A DNA stretch of 64,000 bases from Cylindrotheca closterium (lineage: Eukaryota > Bacillariophyta > Bacillariophyceae > Bacillariales > Bacillariaceae): contig CAKOGP040001980.1 in assembly GCA_933822405.4 (NCBI GenBank), forward strand, positions 748,499 to 812,498, given 5' to 3'. The position numbers and the translations under genes were made by a program. This document shows, piece after piece, positions 19,037 through 30,125 of the stretch (within the stretch, counting starts at the first letter, position 1; each line of letters starts with the position of its first letter). The notes beneath the pieces were generated by a model that was given only the letters and a program-made list of their open reading frames with translations, did not search any database and had not been told where the DNA came from.

Positions 19037-21297
19037 TTAGTACTTGTCGGCCTTGGTGGGCCAAAAGGTAGAGCAGATGCATAATAGCATAATCAAAAAG
19101 ATGGTCAAGAGACCTCCGGCCCAAGTCCAGGCTGCTGTGGTCCACTTGTCTGGATGATCCACAAAGACTGAAACAAGAGGATCGAAAAAGTTCTCCTCGA
19201 TATTGTCAAACAAACCGGCCGCAGTTTCCATATAGTCGCCGTCGGGCAATAGCGAATCGGAACACCCAGGTGATGTGTCGCTTTCATCAAAGCACACGCA
19301 TTTTGGCTGAATGGTACCATTGACGGAATTGGAATAGTTACAATATCCTCGTCCGGCGCAATTGAATGGGCAGAATAGATCGGGGCAGGCAGTCGATAGA
19401 CGAGGACATTTGAGTGTCAATGGCACGGCGCCACCTCCGACTCTGACAGAAAGTTCTTGGAAATCGTTTTCGCAAGTGAGCCATTCGCCTCGGACATTGA
19501 TCTTTAAGACCATTTCGTCCTTGATACATGCAGTTTGGTAGCATTTTCCGTCACCCCCAGTCGTTCCACCAATATTGTCTGGCAGACTTTCGATGCATTG
19601 ACTACCCTCACCATAAACCTCACTAAAAAGGATCGATGGAAACAATATCAATGGTGAGATTCAATCCTTGTCACACAACAAACTAGACACGCAAGGTATC
19701 AAGCTTACCTGTAGACATTCAAGAGTTCGGCATTTCTTGGATCGGAACAAGACAAGCCTTCTGCATCCAGACCCTTGTAGGTACTGCCCATGACGGGACA
19801 ATAGTCTGCTTGACGGGGACCACCCTTGGTGGGTTCGTCTGGAAAGTATTGAAAACGGTTCGAGGGTAGGGTTCGTGGCAGAATATAAAAATAGTCCAGC
19901 ACGGTGCAAGCCATCTTGTGCGTCAAGGCAGGAGAGCAACCAGGCTTGGATTGTTCCGTGCAAAAGTATCCTCTGGCGTACTCTGGAACGGAAACTTGTC
20001 CCGTGGCTGGATCGGGTTTTAAGCAAGGCTGTTCCACAAAGTCACAGCCGGCCCCAAGCCCCCATGGATTGGCAGCCCCCATGGTGTAGTTGGCCTTGTA
20101 CCATCCAGAGTCTTCCATGAGAGCCAATGTCAAAGTACTTAGGATATTGGTAGTAGGAGAAATGACTCCGGACAGAGCTTCTGGATAGTAGTCGTGTTCA
20201 TCCCAGTGATCCCCTGCACAAGAATCATCTCCAGTAGGCTGATTCTCCAGCTTGGCTCCTTCTAGTGATTGACAATCAAATTGATTTCTTGCCACGGCCT
20301 TGACCTTGGGAGTAACAATTGCTGCATATCGTTGCCCATTGTCCGCTTCAAAGAATTTCATAGTGTTGTCGGCTGGAAGAATCAAATCGCGTTCGACATC
20401 ATCGACACAGGTAACCGTGCGGGAGGCAAAGGGACGAGGAGTGCGTTCCACTCCCGTTTCGGAATCCCAAAAGTATCGGTAGCTGTTGGACGAGTGTCCC
20501 AAGACGTGGGCCGTTTCGTGAATCAGCACATCCACATTGTCTTGGACCACAGATGGCGAAGCGGTACCATCGGCATCGACTTCAATTTGATCCAAACAGA
20601 TATTAATGGCACCCGCAGTCGGTCGATCAAATTGATCAAAGTTGCAGGCAACTGCGACTGCCAAGGTAGTTCCCGAACAGAACCGAGTGGATGGTGTTCC
20701 ACTGACGTACAAGACCAAATCCGTATTCGACAATCCGGTGGAAATGTGTTCGGCAGGCACTTCGGTAAATTCGGAATCCCCACAAAAGGATCGTCCGTCT
20801 AGCTCATTGGTCGAAACCTTCAAATTGCCGTTCACTGGAATCACCGACAAGGCGGCACTCCAAAAGTCTTTCGTTTTGGGAAGAATTTCATTCTCAATAA
20901 AGTCAATCTTGGCCGCATTCTCTGCCGTTCGACGATCGTCCAATGCTTGGGTATCAAACCGAATCCGCATCGGCCGAAAGTTTCCTTCAAGCGTGATCGT
21001 TTCCACTTCTTGCTCCAATTTGCGGCGCTTCGTTTCGGGATCGTACGGATGGTTTTCATAGGGAACCCTGTGGTTGGGATCTCCTAGCTTGCCCGTCCGG
21101 CTGCGTTCGGGGCGTTCCTCCAATTCCCGTCTCGCCTTGCGAACGTGCGCATTCTCGGGCCCATACAAACGTCGAATCACCGATTGTTGTCGTTTCTGGT
21201 TCCGCAATTGCGAGGCCGTGGGTTCGTCGGCCGCCGCCACACAGGTGGCTATTAGAAGGAGTGTAGTGGATAAGATAAGTGGTATTAATCTCGTCAT
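19037..21297 (-). CDS. Leishmanolysin-like (M8) metalloprotease, membrane anchored
   Basis: Exons 21297-19709 and 19622-19037 (minus), one intron of 86 bp, give 724 aa. The ATG at 21297 opens a signal peptide (MTRLIPLILSTTLLLIATCV). The zinc motif HETAH is at residues 260-264, and the third zinc ligand is probably His364 in CAGDHWDEH, as in leishmanolysin. The Met-turn position, normally LMxP, reads EALSGV with Ser376. Numerous Cys follow. An EGF-like segment (CPDLFCPFNCAGRGYCNYS) is followed by a C-terminal membrane helix (WAGGLLTIFLIMLLCICSTF) and a short tail, so this is a type I ectoprotease. It is head to head with a second M8 gene at 22093. Loss of the Met-turn Met may reduce but need not abolish activity. 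Confidence 0.88.
19623..19708 (-). other. Intron of the minus-strand leishmanolysin-like gene
   Basis: The 86-bp intron starts GTAAGCTTGA on the minus strand and ends CGATCCTTTTTAG. Splicing gives LLNVYS-EVYGEGSQC, a contact region conserved in M8 proteases. Confidence 0.8.
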
Positions 21298-22092
21298 GTT
21301 GTTGTTGTATTGTAGACTGTACGAGTTGTGTGTAGGATTGTAGTGATTTGTGAATTCAGGAGTTTGTTGTTTCAGGTTTCGAATGTTCCGTTGGATTGAA
21401 AGGAAGAAAAGAAACAAGCTTGAATGAAATTCACTGTTTCACTGATTCTACTGTCAAATGGAATTGAACTAGAATGTCAATGAGCTCTTGGATTGCAAGG
21501 TTTCAATCTAACGAATGTGATGATTGCAAGGAAGATGGTTGGGATCGTTGGAAGTAAACTTTGCAAACCGGTGTATCGCCCACACTGATTACAGATGAGA
21601 GCTGGCCCATTTTATTTTAACCGTCGGATTTGTACAGCGTAGAAGTACTGAGAATTGAGTCGTTTCACACTATTCGGCTCGCGATTTTTGGGCTTTAAAT
21701 CATTGGAGCACACGAGACACATGCATGTAAACTGTAGGCAGGCTTGGTACTGGAAGCATGCCAAAAAATGGAATCTCATCAGTCGTGTCAATTTGTATGA
21801 TATGGCGTCTTGCATCAACCATGAATAGCATGTGTGTGACAAACACCAAACCGACCAGATTTTCAAAAGCCATTTCTCTTGATTTAAACATTTATTTGAA
21901 TGGTCGCGTGATTGAAAATTTTATATAGTAAAAAACGTCATTTGACAAACAACACGTTAATGAACTATCACGCTTTCCATAAGTGATCACGCCACGCTGC
22001 CGCGTTTCTATGCAAACATACAAATAATTGAAACCTTCCTCTTCGAAATTCAAGAGCCACAACCGCAAACAACACTTACACCAACAACAATC
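21298..22092. promoter_or_regulatory. Shared upstream region of two divergent M8 protease genes
   Basis: About 795 bp lies between the start codons of the two head-to-head leishmanolysin-like genes and must contain both promoters. Small ORFs inside (for example 21612-21866 minus) show no domain. No specific motif was identified. Confidence 0.5.
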
Positions 22093-25032
22093 ATGGACCA
22101 ATCCAACGAGCAGCCAAGGAGCAGAGTGGCTCTCTTGGGGCTTCTCTACTGCCTCTCTACTGCATCAGCGGCACTACCGTTGCAGCATCGCGTCAAGAGC
22201 TCGCAACGCCAAGTTTCCTATCAACACACCCTGCAAAATACGCCCCGTTCTTTTTCATGTAGCGAAAGTACTGAATCCTACGTACCTCTCGAATTTACGT
22301 TGGAGCAACATCAGGGCGACTGGGTGGCAAGCACAGTGCGACGACCGGCGGAGGCCACACTCGATACTAAAACAAGAACAACAAAACCAACCAAAACAGC
22401 AACAACAACAACAACAGCAGGAGGCTACTGGAGGCGCCTGTACGATCAATTTGTAGGCGAAGAAGGCAACAAAGACAGTCCCCAAAACGAAACGGATGTA
22501 CCATTTCAGGTGGATGTGAATTCTAGCTATGTGAATGAAACGGGAGAAACCAGTGTGTACACTACCACAAACAATGAAACCACTTTCAATACAACTGACT
22601 TTCAACCGTTGAGAATGAGAGCCATTCTAGCAGAAGATTCTGATTATTTGAGTCAGGAAGAACGCGAATCCCTCCTTCATGGCATGCTCAGTCCGGCCTT
22701 ATTAGCGTGGAGCTCGGCCTTGAGAGTAGATCCAGTAGTCGGAAACTTGACTGTAGATTCGTCGCAATTGTCGCCCGGAAACATGTGTGGTCCGGGAGAT
22801 TCACTGCCTTCGATTGCCGTTCCACTGTCTCATCTTACGGAAGGGATTCCAGACACTGATATCATTGTCTATCTCAGTCTGGGATTTACCTCGCAACGCA
22901 ACCAGACAAGGATGATAGATTCTTCTCTACGCAACAGTTCCGAAACAGGCGGCTTGGAAAGAGAGGTGCCTTTGGAACAGACTAATGAACCACCGAAAAG
23001 AAAGCTGGAACAACAAGGAGAAGAACAGGATGAAATTCTCGAGTTGTTACTCTCCAACAACAACCAAAGCAACTCGTCATCATCATCATCCTTTTCTTGC
23101 AATGGTGATTACTTGGCGGCAGCTTCTTACTGTTCTACGGACCAGTACGATCGACCCACTGCCGCATTGTTGCACATTTGCATTGATGATGATTTCTTTT
23201 CGGCTTCCAAGCAAAAACGGAATGCCCGCACCATTATGCACGAGCTCGGACACGCCCTTGGATTCAACGCGTTGAGCATGGCGCATTTTCGAAGACCGGA
23301 TGGGACACCCATTACGCCTCGTGGTCCGAATGGAGACGTTCCCGATACCGAGATTGAATGCACCGGTCCAGGCAGGAACAGAACCTTTGCCAATGTGGCA
23401 CTTCCTTCGGAAGAAATTCTCAAGTTTCGAGAGGTGCGTGGGGGTGTCCGGGTGGCCCAAGTAGTCACTCCATCGGTATTGCAGGTGGTTCGCAATCACT
23501 TTGATTGCCAAGAACTACAAGGTGCCGAACTGGAAAGTGGAGAAGGCTTGCCTCTGGAAATGTTATCCGAAGGATACGGATGTATTGGGGATCACTGGGA
23601 ACGAAGACTCTACTCTACGGATCTTATGAATCCTGTAGTAGATGAGTATGACTTGTCACCAAGAATCTCTACCTTGACACTGGCCTATTTTGCGGATTCG
23701 GGGTGGTATCAAGTCGATTTGAACTATGCTAGGGTAGCTGCAGGATGGGGCAGAGGTTCTGGATGCAGCTTTGTCAACGATACTTGCATTGGAGAGCATG
23801 GACAAATCCCTCCCAGGAATGCTCCCTTCTTTTGCAATGAGATTCCATCGCCACAAAAAAGTCGAACAGCGGCCCAGGACATTCACGGGTGCACACCGGA
23901 TCTTTCCCGCAAAGCGACTTGTTCAATTGGTCAATATGAGCACGAACTGCCTCCACAATTCCAATACTTTAATGACACGTATGGTGCCAATGTGGGTGGT
24001 AGCGATCCATTCTTGGATTACTGTCCAGTGTACAATGGATATGCCAATGGATTGTGCTCGGATATTTCCAACGAACGCATCATGAAGTCGAGTAGCCTGG
24101 AAACCTTTGGCATTCGAAATTCTCGGTGTTTGATTGGGGATATTGGAGGCAACCAAGACGACAAGCTGGCCTTGTGTTTGCCCATTGCGTGTGTGGTGGA
24201 AGATCAAACCTTGAGGATTCAAATTGAAGATCAATGGCAAGAATGTCGCGAAGAAGGTCAAATCATTCGAGCAGGCTTGACCACGATCTTTTGTCCCAAC
24301 CCGCAACGAATCTGTCCTACCTTTTACTGTCCGTTTGATTGTTTGGGCACTGGCGGAGTTTGCGACTACGACAGTGGCGAGTGCTTGTGCGAATACCCTG
24401 GCAAGATCAAGGACAATGAAACCACCACTTATCTGGCCGAGTGTGGAACCGTGAACGAAACGGTTGTGGAAGACAATCCACGTCCCGCACTGCACTTTCC
24501 GATTATTCGACCAGGAATCACCATTGATCCACCGCTGGATTCACCTTACATTGATTACTATGTTCCAGACAAGAGTGCTTTGGAAAAGAAACGTCCAAAA
24601 TCTCGCTGGGCCATTTATGTCAGTGTTGGTATCGGAGGTGTGGCTGTTTTGCTTGTGGGTTTCCTCCTTGCCTCTATTAGAAGTGCGGGCGATGAAGGAG
24701 ATGACATTCCATCACCTGTAAATCGGAACAAGGACAAGATGGTTGCCACTGTTTTGGTGGATCTACGTATGCGCGGAGAACAAGTCAGCAATGAGAGCCT
24801 GGCCGACACGGATGAACAGTTGACCGATTCGGTTGCTTCTGGAATCCCCAGCGATGCCTTGTCGGATATCAGTCGGTACAGTCAAGCCTTGTCGGATTTG
24901 GATAGCAGCGGCGAAATGATTCCACCGACACCACCGCGTGGTACTTCTGTTGGACGACAAAAAGAGCAACAACAAGACGAAGAACGTCAGGATGCTCACG
25001 TCATTCGAAGACGCAGAATTGCCTATGCCTAG
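22093..25032 (+). CDS. Leishmanolysin-like (M8) metalloprotease with long cytosolic tail
   Basis: Single exon, 979 aa, ATG 22093, with a signal peptide (VALLGLLYCLSTASA). A Thr/Asn-rich N-glycosylated pro-region precedes the catalytic domain. The zinc motif is HELGH (383-387, in IMHELGHALGFN), the third His is in CIGDHWERR, and the Met-turn is intact (DLMNP). A disordered insert of about 70 residues (about 268-335, Glu/Ser/Asn-rich) interrupts the catalytic region. An EGF-like block (CPTFYCPFDCLGTGG) precedes a membrane helix at about 837-860 (YVSVGIGGVAVLLVGFLLAS) and a cytosolic tail of about 115 aa. The family cleaves surface or matrix proteins. It is a diverged paralogue of the minus-strand neighbour, with a longer ectodomain and tail. 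Confidence 0.9.
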   Translation: MDQSNEQPRSRVALLGLLYCLSTASAALPLQHRVKSSQRQVSYQHTLQNTPRSFSCSESTESYVPLEFTLEQHQGDWVASTVRRPAEATLDTKTRTTKPTKTATTTTTAGGYWRRLYDQFVGEEGNKDSPQNETDVPFQVDVNSSYVNETGETSVYTTTNNETTFNTTDFQPLRMRAILAEDSDYLSQEERESLLHGMLSPALLAWSSALRVDPVVGNLTVDSSQLSPGNMCGPGDSLPSIAVPLSHLTEGIPDTDIIVYLSLGFTSQRNQTRMIDSSLRNSSETGGLEREVPLEQTNEPPKRKLEQQGEEQDEILELLLSNNNQSNSSSSSSFSCNGDYLAAASYCSTDQYDRPTAALLHICIDDDFFSASKQKRNARTIMHELGHALGFNALSMAHFRRPDGTPITPRGPNGDVPDTEIECTGPGRNRTFANVALPSEEILKFREVRGGVRVAQVVTPSVLQVVRNHFDCQELQGAELESGEGLPLEMLSEGYGCIGDHWERRLYSTDLMNPVVDEYDLSPRISTLTLAYFADSGWYQVDLNYARVAAGWGRGSGCSFVNDTCIGEHGQIPPRNAPFFCNEIPSPQKSRTAAQDIHGCTPDLSRKATCSIGQYEHELPPQFQYFNDTYGANVGGSDPFLDYCPVYNGYANGLCSDISNERIMKSSSLETFGIRNSRCLIGDIGGNQDDKLALCLPIACVVEDQTLRIQIEDQWQECREEGQIIRAGLTTIFCPNPQRICPTFYCPFDCLGTGGVCDYDSGECLCEYPGKIKDNETTTYLAECGTVNETVVEDNPRPALHFPIIRPGITIDPPLDSPYIDYYVPDKSALEKKRPKSRWAIYVSVGIGGVAVLLVGFLLASIRSAGDEGDDIPSPVNRNKDKMVATVLVDLRMRGEQVSNESLADTDEQLTDSVASGIPSDALSDISRYSQALSDLDSSGEMIPPTPPRGTSVGRQKEQQQDEERQDAHVIRRRRIAYA

Positions 25033-25366
25033 AAGAAGAACCATGGGCTTGTTATACACAAGTTAAAAGCGCTGAACAAATTAGAATTGTATATTAAAAT
25101 AAATACTGTTGCATAGTAATTCAACGTCACCCCTCCCTCTACTGTACCTCGAGCACCTTTTCTGGATGGATGCCACGTCACAGCACGGTACGACTTCTAC
25201 GAGCGGCCAGCTGCCCATCAATCCTTCTTCTTTTCTGATCGATGAGCCATCATCACCAATCCTTTCATATTTTGCGGTTCTAGAGCAAATAAACGCATTC
25301 AGGAACGAAACAAGCCACCCCAAACATTTTCAACAGAGTTTACGAGAAACACGCGTCAACAAAAAA
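25033..25366. other. Intergenic, between M8 protease and thioredoxin
   Basis: The thioredoxin frame stays open upstream to an ATG at 25109. The extra 86 residues lack a presequence and would bury the signal peptide, so this stretch is read as 3' UTR plus promoter/5' UTR. Confidence 0.5.
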
Positions 25367-25900
25367 ATGGTTTCGAGAAGTATAACCATCAGCCTATCAG
25401 TGGCAGCTGTTATGATGTTTGCCATCATGATCACAATAGCAGATGGCTTTGCACCACAATCGACAAAAGGTTACTGCCGGAACATTATGCAACAACAAAC
25501 AGAGCATACCTCAAGGATATCTCCCCTGTTCGCCATCAAATCAGGTGGCAAGATCATGAAGGATGCCGAAATGTACCGCAAGACGGTTCTGGAGAATACC
25601 AGCAGCACCAGGCCGACTCTTGTTTTCTTTACTGCGCCATGGTGTGGACCTTGTCGTCTGACTACTCCTTCCGTAAAGGAGGTAATGCAGCAATTCTCGA
25701 ATGAAATTGATGTGGTTGAAGTGTGTACGGACGACTTGGCGGAAGTTAGCGAAGAGGCTGGAGTCGTGAGCATTCCATCCATTCTATTTTATTATCAAGG
25801 CAAGAAGATGGACACCATTGTGGGGTGCGTCGCCAAGAGTGTATTGGCCAATACAGTCTCCAAAGTTCTAGAGGACGTGGCCAAGGTGACGACATCCTGA
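25367..25900 (+). CDS. Plastid-targeted thioredoxin
   Basis: Single exon, 177 aa from ATG 25367, chosen because it opens a signal peptide (LSVAAVMMFAIMITIADG) followed at once by FAP. This is the ASAFAP-type motif of diatom plastid preproteins. The mature part is a thioredoxin fold with the active site WCGPC at 92-96 in the context LVFFTAPWCGPC, and the cis-Pro loop VVSIPSILFY. The length fits a single-domain thioredoxin plus presequence. It should reduce target disulfides in the stroma using ferredoxin- or NADPH-linked reductases; the subtype (m, x or y) was not determined. Confidence is high for the fold and good for plastid location. Confidence 0.9.
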   Translation: MVSRSITISLSVAAVMMFAIMITIADGFAPQSTKGYCRNIMQQQTEHTSRISPLFAIKSGGKIMKDAEMYRKTVLENTSSTRPTLVFFTAPWCGPCRLTTPSVKEVMQQFSNEIDVVEVCTDDLAEVSEEAGVVSIPSILFYYQGKKMDTIVGCVAKSVLANTVSKVLEDVAKVTTS

Positions 25901-26199
25901 TAGAGATGTTTTTTAAGTTCAGGATTCATCTTTGGTTCTTCATAGATCCAAAACTATAGTTCCAATGTAATGATAGGACTAACTAGGACTAAAGTGTAAA
26001 TATGTATATGGTAGTAGAGCAACAAAACTAATGGGAGATACTACATATTTGATATTATCATTGTCCTTGTTGGTACCTTGTACAGTAGTACACTGCCGCG
26101 CCGGATTGCGTCAGAACTGATGGCTCATGTTTGGATCTCAGTCACGAGTTCTTTGAGCTGCCGACACAATCAATCTCAAAGCAAAATCTTTTGTTGACC

Positions 26200-27716
26200 A
26201 TGGAAGACAACACAAACGAAGTCTCCCAACAAGATGATCCAATGGAAGAAGGGTACGACGAATCCCCATCCTGCAACTTTTGCACTTTTGCGGTGACGGG
26301 CAACCAAGTGACTTGGCAGGCAATCTATATTTGCCATGATTGCAACAACGAAAACGAGGATTCGCAATCACCGTTGTGTATCTGTCAAGCTTGTGCAGAC
26401 AACTGTCACCACGGGGATAATCACGAAGTGGAGTACATTGGTATGGGTCCATCCTATTGCGACTGTGATTGTATCGGCGAATGCAGCATATTTCAAAAAT
26501 CCTTAAAGGAGGCCGAACGGTTGGGGATGATCGAATCACGAGATTCGCAAATCGCTTCGACTGCAAGCAAAGAAGGATTGCCCAAAGATCCCTTGCAACA
26601 CGATGCCTATGAAATTTCTATCCTGAGTGATCCGAAAATGGCATCTTTACTAGTCCAACATGCACAAGAATTGGTCCAATACACAAAAGAGACACATTGG
26701 ATTGACGAAAAGACTACCAATCTAGATGACTTGTGCCCACTGGAGTCGCTGGCATGGAGCATTTATCAACATCATGTGAGCAAGTACAATTTATCCGCTT
26801 CAAAAGGCAACGTGGATAGTAATGGGGGTGCCGAATGGTGGGTTCAAGTCAAGGATACTTCCGGGAGTGCCACCGCAATCGATTTGCATTATGACAAGGA
26901 TGAAGCTTTGGCGGAGTCTTTCTGTAAGGATACAGCCGTTTGCTCCTTTTATTGCAGGGTCGCTTTTCATTTGCGTTTGACTCATAGTACCCTTTTTTTT
27001 CCGTAGCCATCGGATCATTTCCAATCTTGTCGACCGTCACCTACTTGACACCATCCAGCGAAACAGCGGCACCAACGGTGGTCTTTGACCATACCTACTC
27101 GCAAGGAGAAGACGAGGTCATGAATTTGATGCTAGTAAGCCGACCCAAGTTGGGAAAGCATTTGGTCTTTGACGGTTCTTTGTTGCACGGTGCACCAGCC
27201 CATTCCATGCTCAAGCCAACTAGTGAGACGCCGGCCAATGAGGAAGGATCAACAACACCGTCGATTCGAGTCACTTTCCTGGTGAATGTATGGAAGGATG
27301 GTCGACCTGCAAGCGTCCATCCATTGTCACCACAAATTCGACAAAAATTACAACTCTTGCAATCACCAGGCGTCGCTATGAATGAAACCTTTGAAATGTT
27401 TCCTCATACTGTACCAACCATTGCCTACGAAAAAGAAGAAGACATTCCACAGTCGATAAGGGATCGAATAGAGCTACCGTTTGTGACCAAGGGCATTACA
27501 TGGGAGGACACTATAGAAGAGGGTGATGATGAAGGCGGACTAGTAGTCATTACCTTCCCACCACCTTCGACGGTGCCCGATAGTACCTTTTTGGTTCGAT
27601 TTGGCCCATCCTTACAGGCATACCTGGACTATACAGGTGGTGAAGCTCGCGTTGCCTCAAATCGAGAGGAACAAGAGCAAGAACAGAAACAAGAGGTAGA
27701 AAGCGGCTATGTCTAA
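26200..27716 (+). CDS. UBR-box zinc finger fused to a 2OG-Fe(II) oxygenase-like domain
   Basis: Exons 26200-26923 and 27007-27716 (intron 83 bp, GTAAGG to TTTCCGTAG) give 477 aa. The N-terminal acidic leader is followed by an atypical UBR box (about residues 24-100: CNFC, ICHDC, CICQACADNCHHGDNHE, YCDCDC), a zinc fold that reads N-degrons in UBR E3 ligases. After a linker, a C-terminal domain has features of 2-oxoglutarate/iron oxygenases. The HxD pair is in IDLHYDKD, the distal His in GSLLHGAPAH, and a candidate 2OG-binding Arg in RVTFLVNVW. The exon junction lies right after the HxD strand (ESF-SIGSFPIL) and restores the barrel. No RING or HECT is visible. It may hydroxylate a protein recognised by the UBR box; this is inference. 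Confidence 0.78.
26924..27006 (+). other. Intron of the UBR-2OG gene
   Basis: The 83-bp intron starts GTAAGGATAC and ends CTTTTTTTTCCGTAG. Splicing joins EALAESF to SIGSFPILSTV in frame. Confidence 0.75.
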
Positions 27717-27769
27717 ATAAATACTGGAATAGATTTGAAAAATGTCATATAATGTGCTACTAGTCTAGC

Positions 27770-29790
27770 CTACTCTTCGTCTTCTGCAACGGCAGCATCG
27801 CGCCAGGGCCCCTCAGGAAAGACATCGTCTGGAATCTGAATGTAGTGACGGAAGCCTTCGGGGGTGAATTGGTCTGATGTATGCGGTTTGTCAACAAAGA
27901 TAATAGCCTTTTGGGGCACATGCTTGACAATGGTTTGCTTGCTTGGGTCGGCGACCGATCGCCAAGAAACAGAATATTCATAAGTGTCATCTACATCCTG
28001 TCTGTCAATGAGTGTGCAGTCAAAGAGGTTGGAGCTATCGAATGTCTCCTTTGTCTTGTGCTTTGTCCATATGCGGACCTTGTCGCCATTAGCATTCATT
28101 GGCTCTTCATCCACAGGCTTGGAAATGACTAGGAAGCACTTCATTTGCACATTTTCAGGGTAGTTTGCCCCAACTTTGTATGGTTTGGTCGCGAACTCGG
28201 CGTTCAAATCAGCAGCACGAGTTGGCCATCTCTTTGGAACAACGCCTCTCTTCTTTAGGGTTTCCCACTCCTTGACGTGCTCATCCCATGCCTCTTGCCA
28301 TAGATCGCCGTAGTCAATAAAGATTTCGTCACCTTCAGCGATATCCTTAGTGGCTACAACTTCCATCAGGAGTCCCAAATAACGGTTTCCCTCCTCCAGG
28401 AGCTCCTCTGGTTCGAGTTGGAACCAATGACTGTGATGGTTCGGGTGCTTCGACCATACCAACTGTGCATTAGGCTTCTTAGAGTGGTTGATAAAGGAAA
28501 CGCCAGCGCCAGCAGGGTAGAATAGCATGTGCGATTCGGGATGTCCGTAGCAATAGTTTAGCAAAAGTTGAGATCCGAATACTTCATTTCCATTTCGGAC
28601 ATGGAATTCAGTTCCATCATTTTCATCATACTCGACCTTGACGTCATACATATTCAGGACTTCCTCGTCCGGAATTTGGATGAGGGGAGTTGGGGCGACC
28701 ACTGCGCCAGCGGCAATCTTACGAGAAGCAAACGCACCACGGCCAGCATGAGGAATGGTAGAAGGACCAGGACGAATGTTGTCCATGCACCGTCCATGCT
28801 GTTCGAGCCATTCCGTAGATCGTACTAAGCTTGGCTGAGAATAATCCAAGACTCCGCCGGATGCAATCACTGCTCTGAGTTCATCAGGAGTATCAGGAAG
28901 AACTTCTGAAATGATCTTTCCCTTTCCTTCTCCAGCAGCTGCTTGCATAACATCGCGAATGAGGAATTGATAAATCTCATTCTTGGATTCCTCATCGAGT
29001 TCATCTTGATGCTTTTCAAAGAATTCGACAATCTTATTGACTGTCATGTCGACCTTTTTCATATCTTCCTTTGACAATTCTTCGTTATCATCTGAATTTT
29101 CATTGACGTAGTTTTCGCCATAACTGATAAAGATTTCCATTCCCTCTTCAATATCATCCGTCGCATGAATTGATGCCTCATAAAAGGTACTATAGGACCC
29201 ACGTCCTGGATGAGATACTCCCTTTTCTTCGTTCCACGGTTCACGAAAGAATGCTGATGAATGATTCCAATCCGCATTGGTCATTTTTGGGTTGAAACAA
29301 CTCAAGGTACCGCCTCCTGGAATGGCTGTCACCACCTTGCCTTCATCCAATTCAAACTGACCACCAACTGGATGCGGACTGTAGAGAATGAATAGAAAAC
29401 ACGCGGTGTCAGATGATTCCTGTTCTTGGATACACACAACACGTAATCATATGAACCAAAGACAATGATGTTCAGGTTTTATTTTTGCAGGACTTACACC
29501 CAAATAAAGTTCTCAAAAAAATCGACAATGTTCGTCAACAAGTCTTCATCGTCTTCACCACTCAAAGCATTGGCTTCCATTTGATGCGTGTGAATTGCAA
29601 TGTCCCCAAATCCAATGCGGCTTTGTTTGCTATAGGATTTCCCAGCAAAAATGCCCCACTTGGGTTCAGCCGCCGTGGACGTCGATGATGTTGCTAGATA
29701 AAGACCACATTGATTCTCTTCTTCAGCCCTCGAACATTTAGAAGAAAGAGCTGCTACCAAGAGCAAGCATAAGGATCGTTTAGCCACCAT
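27770..29790 (-). CDS. Secretory-pathway protein with two tandem SET domains
   Basis: Exons 29790-29498 and 29378-27770 (minus), intron 119 bp, give 633 aa. The ATG at 29790 opens a signal peptide (SLCLLLVAALSSKCSRA). A first SET-like module spans about 35-190 (WGIFAGKSYSKQSRIGFGD ... EGMEIFISYGENY), with the exon junction inside it. After an acidic helical linker, a second and more canonical SET module runs from about 308 to 455. It has GRGAFASRKI, the knot motif FINHS at about 395, and the catalytic-type IDYGDLW near 453. A C-terminal region of about 170 aa follows. SET proteins methylate lysines. A signal peptide is unusual for a SET protein and suggests ER, secreted or plastid substrates; no FAP motif follows it. 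Confidence 0.8.
29379..29497 (-). other. Intron of the tandem-SET gene
   Basis: The 119-bp intron starts GTAAGTCCTG on the minus strand and ends TCATTCTCTACAG (phase 2). It joins FENFIW to VPHPVGGQF. Confidence 0.75.
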
Positions 29791-30125
29791 GGTCGATTGA
29801 CTACTATGGTAGGTATGTCTTACAATGCTATGTACAGTACCGGTATTTGTTTTGCCCGTTAGAAATCGATTCAAATCGTTTGACTCAACAGAACAGACAC
29901 GATCGGCGCACGTGCGGGACAAAACGGGTATCGCCCGGATATTACTTTTACCAGTCGAGGGAATCGATGAGGAGGCGCTCATCGAAGACCACTAATTTTA
30001 AAAAACCGTCTGATCCACAAGCGCTCTGCTAGCAGGGATCCCACCCGAGATTCGCATCTTCTTCCTGCTCAGCGTTCTGTGAAACTGCAGCTCGGAGTAC
30101 CGCTGAAGGTGACGACAGCCAACGA
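29791..30125. promoter_or_regulatory. Shared upstream region of the tandem-SET and ThrE-like genes
   Basis: About 335 bp separates the divergent start codons. Reading frames run through it on both strands, but only from upstream of the signal-peptide ATG. No motif was identified. Confidence 0.4.
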
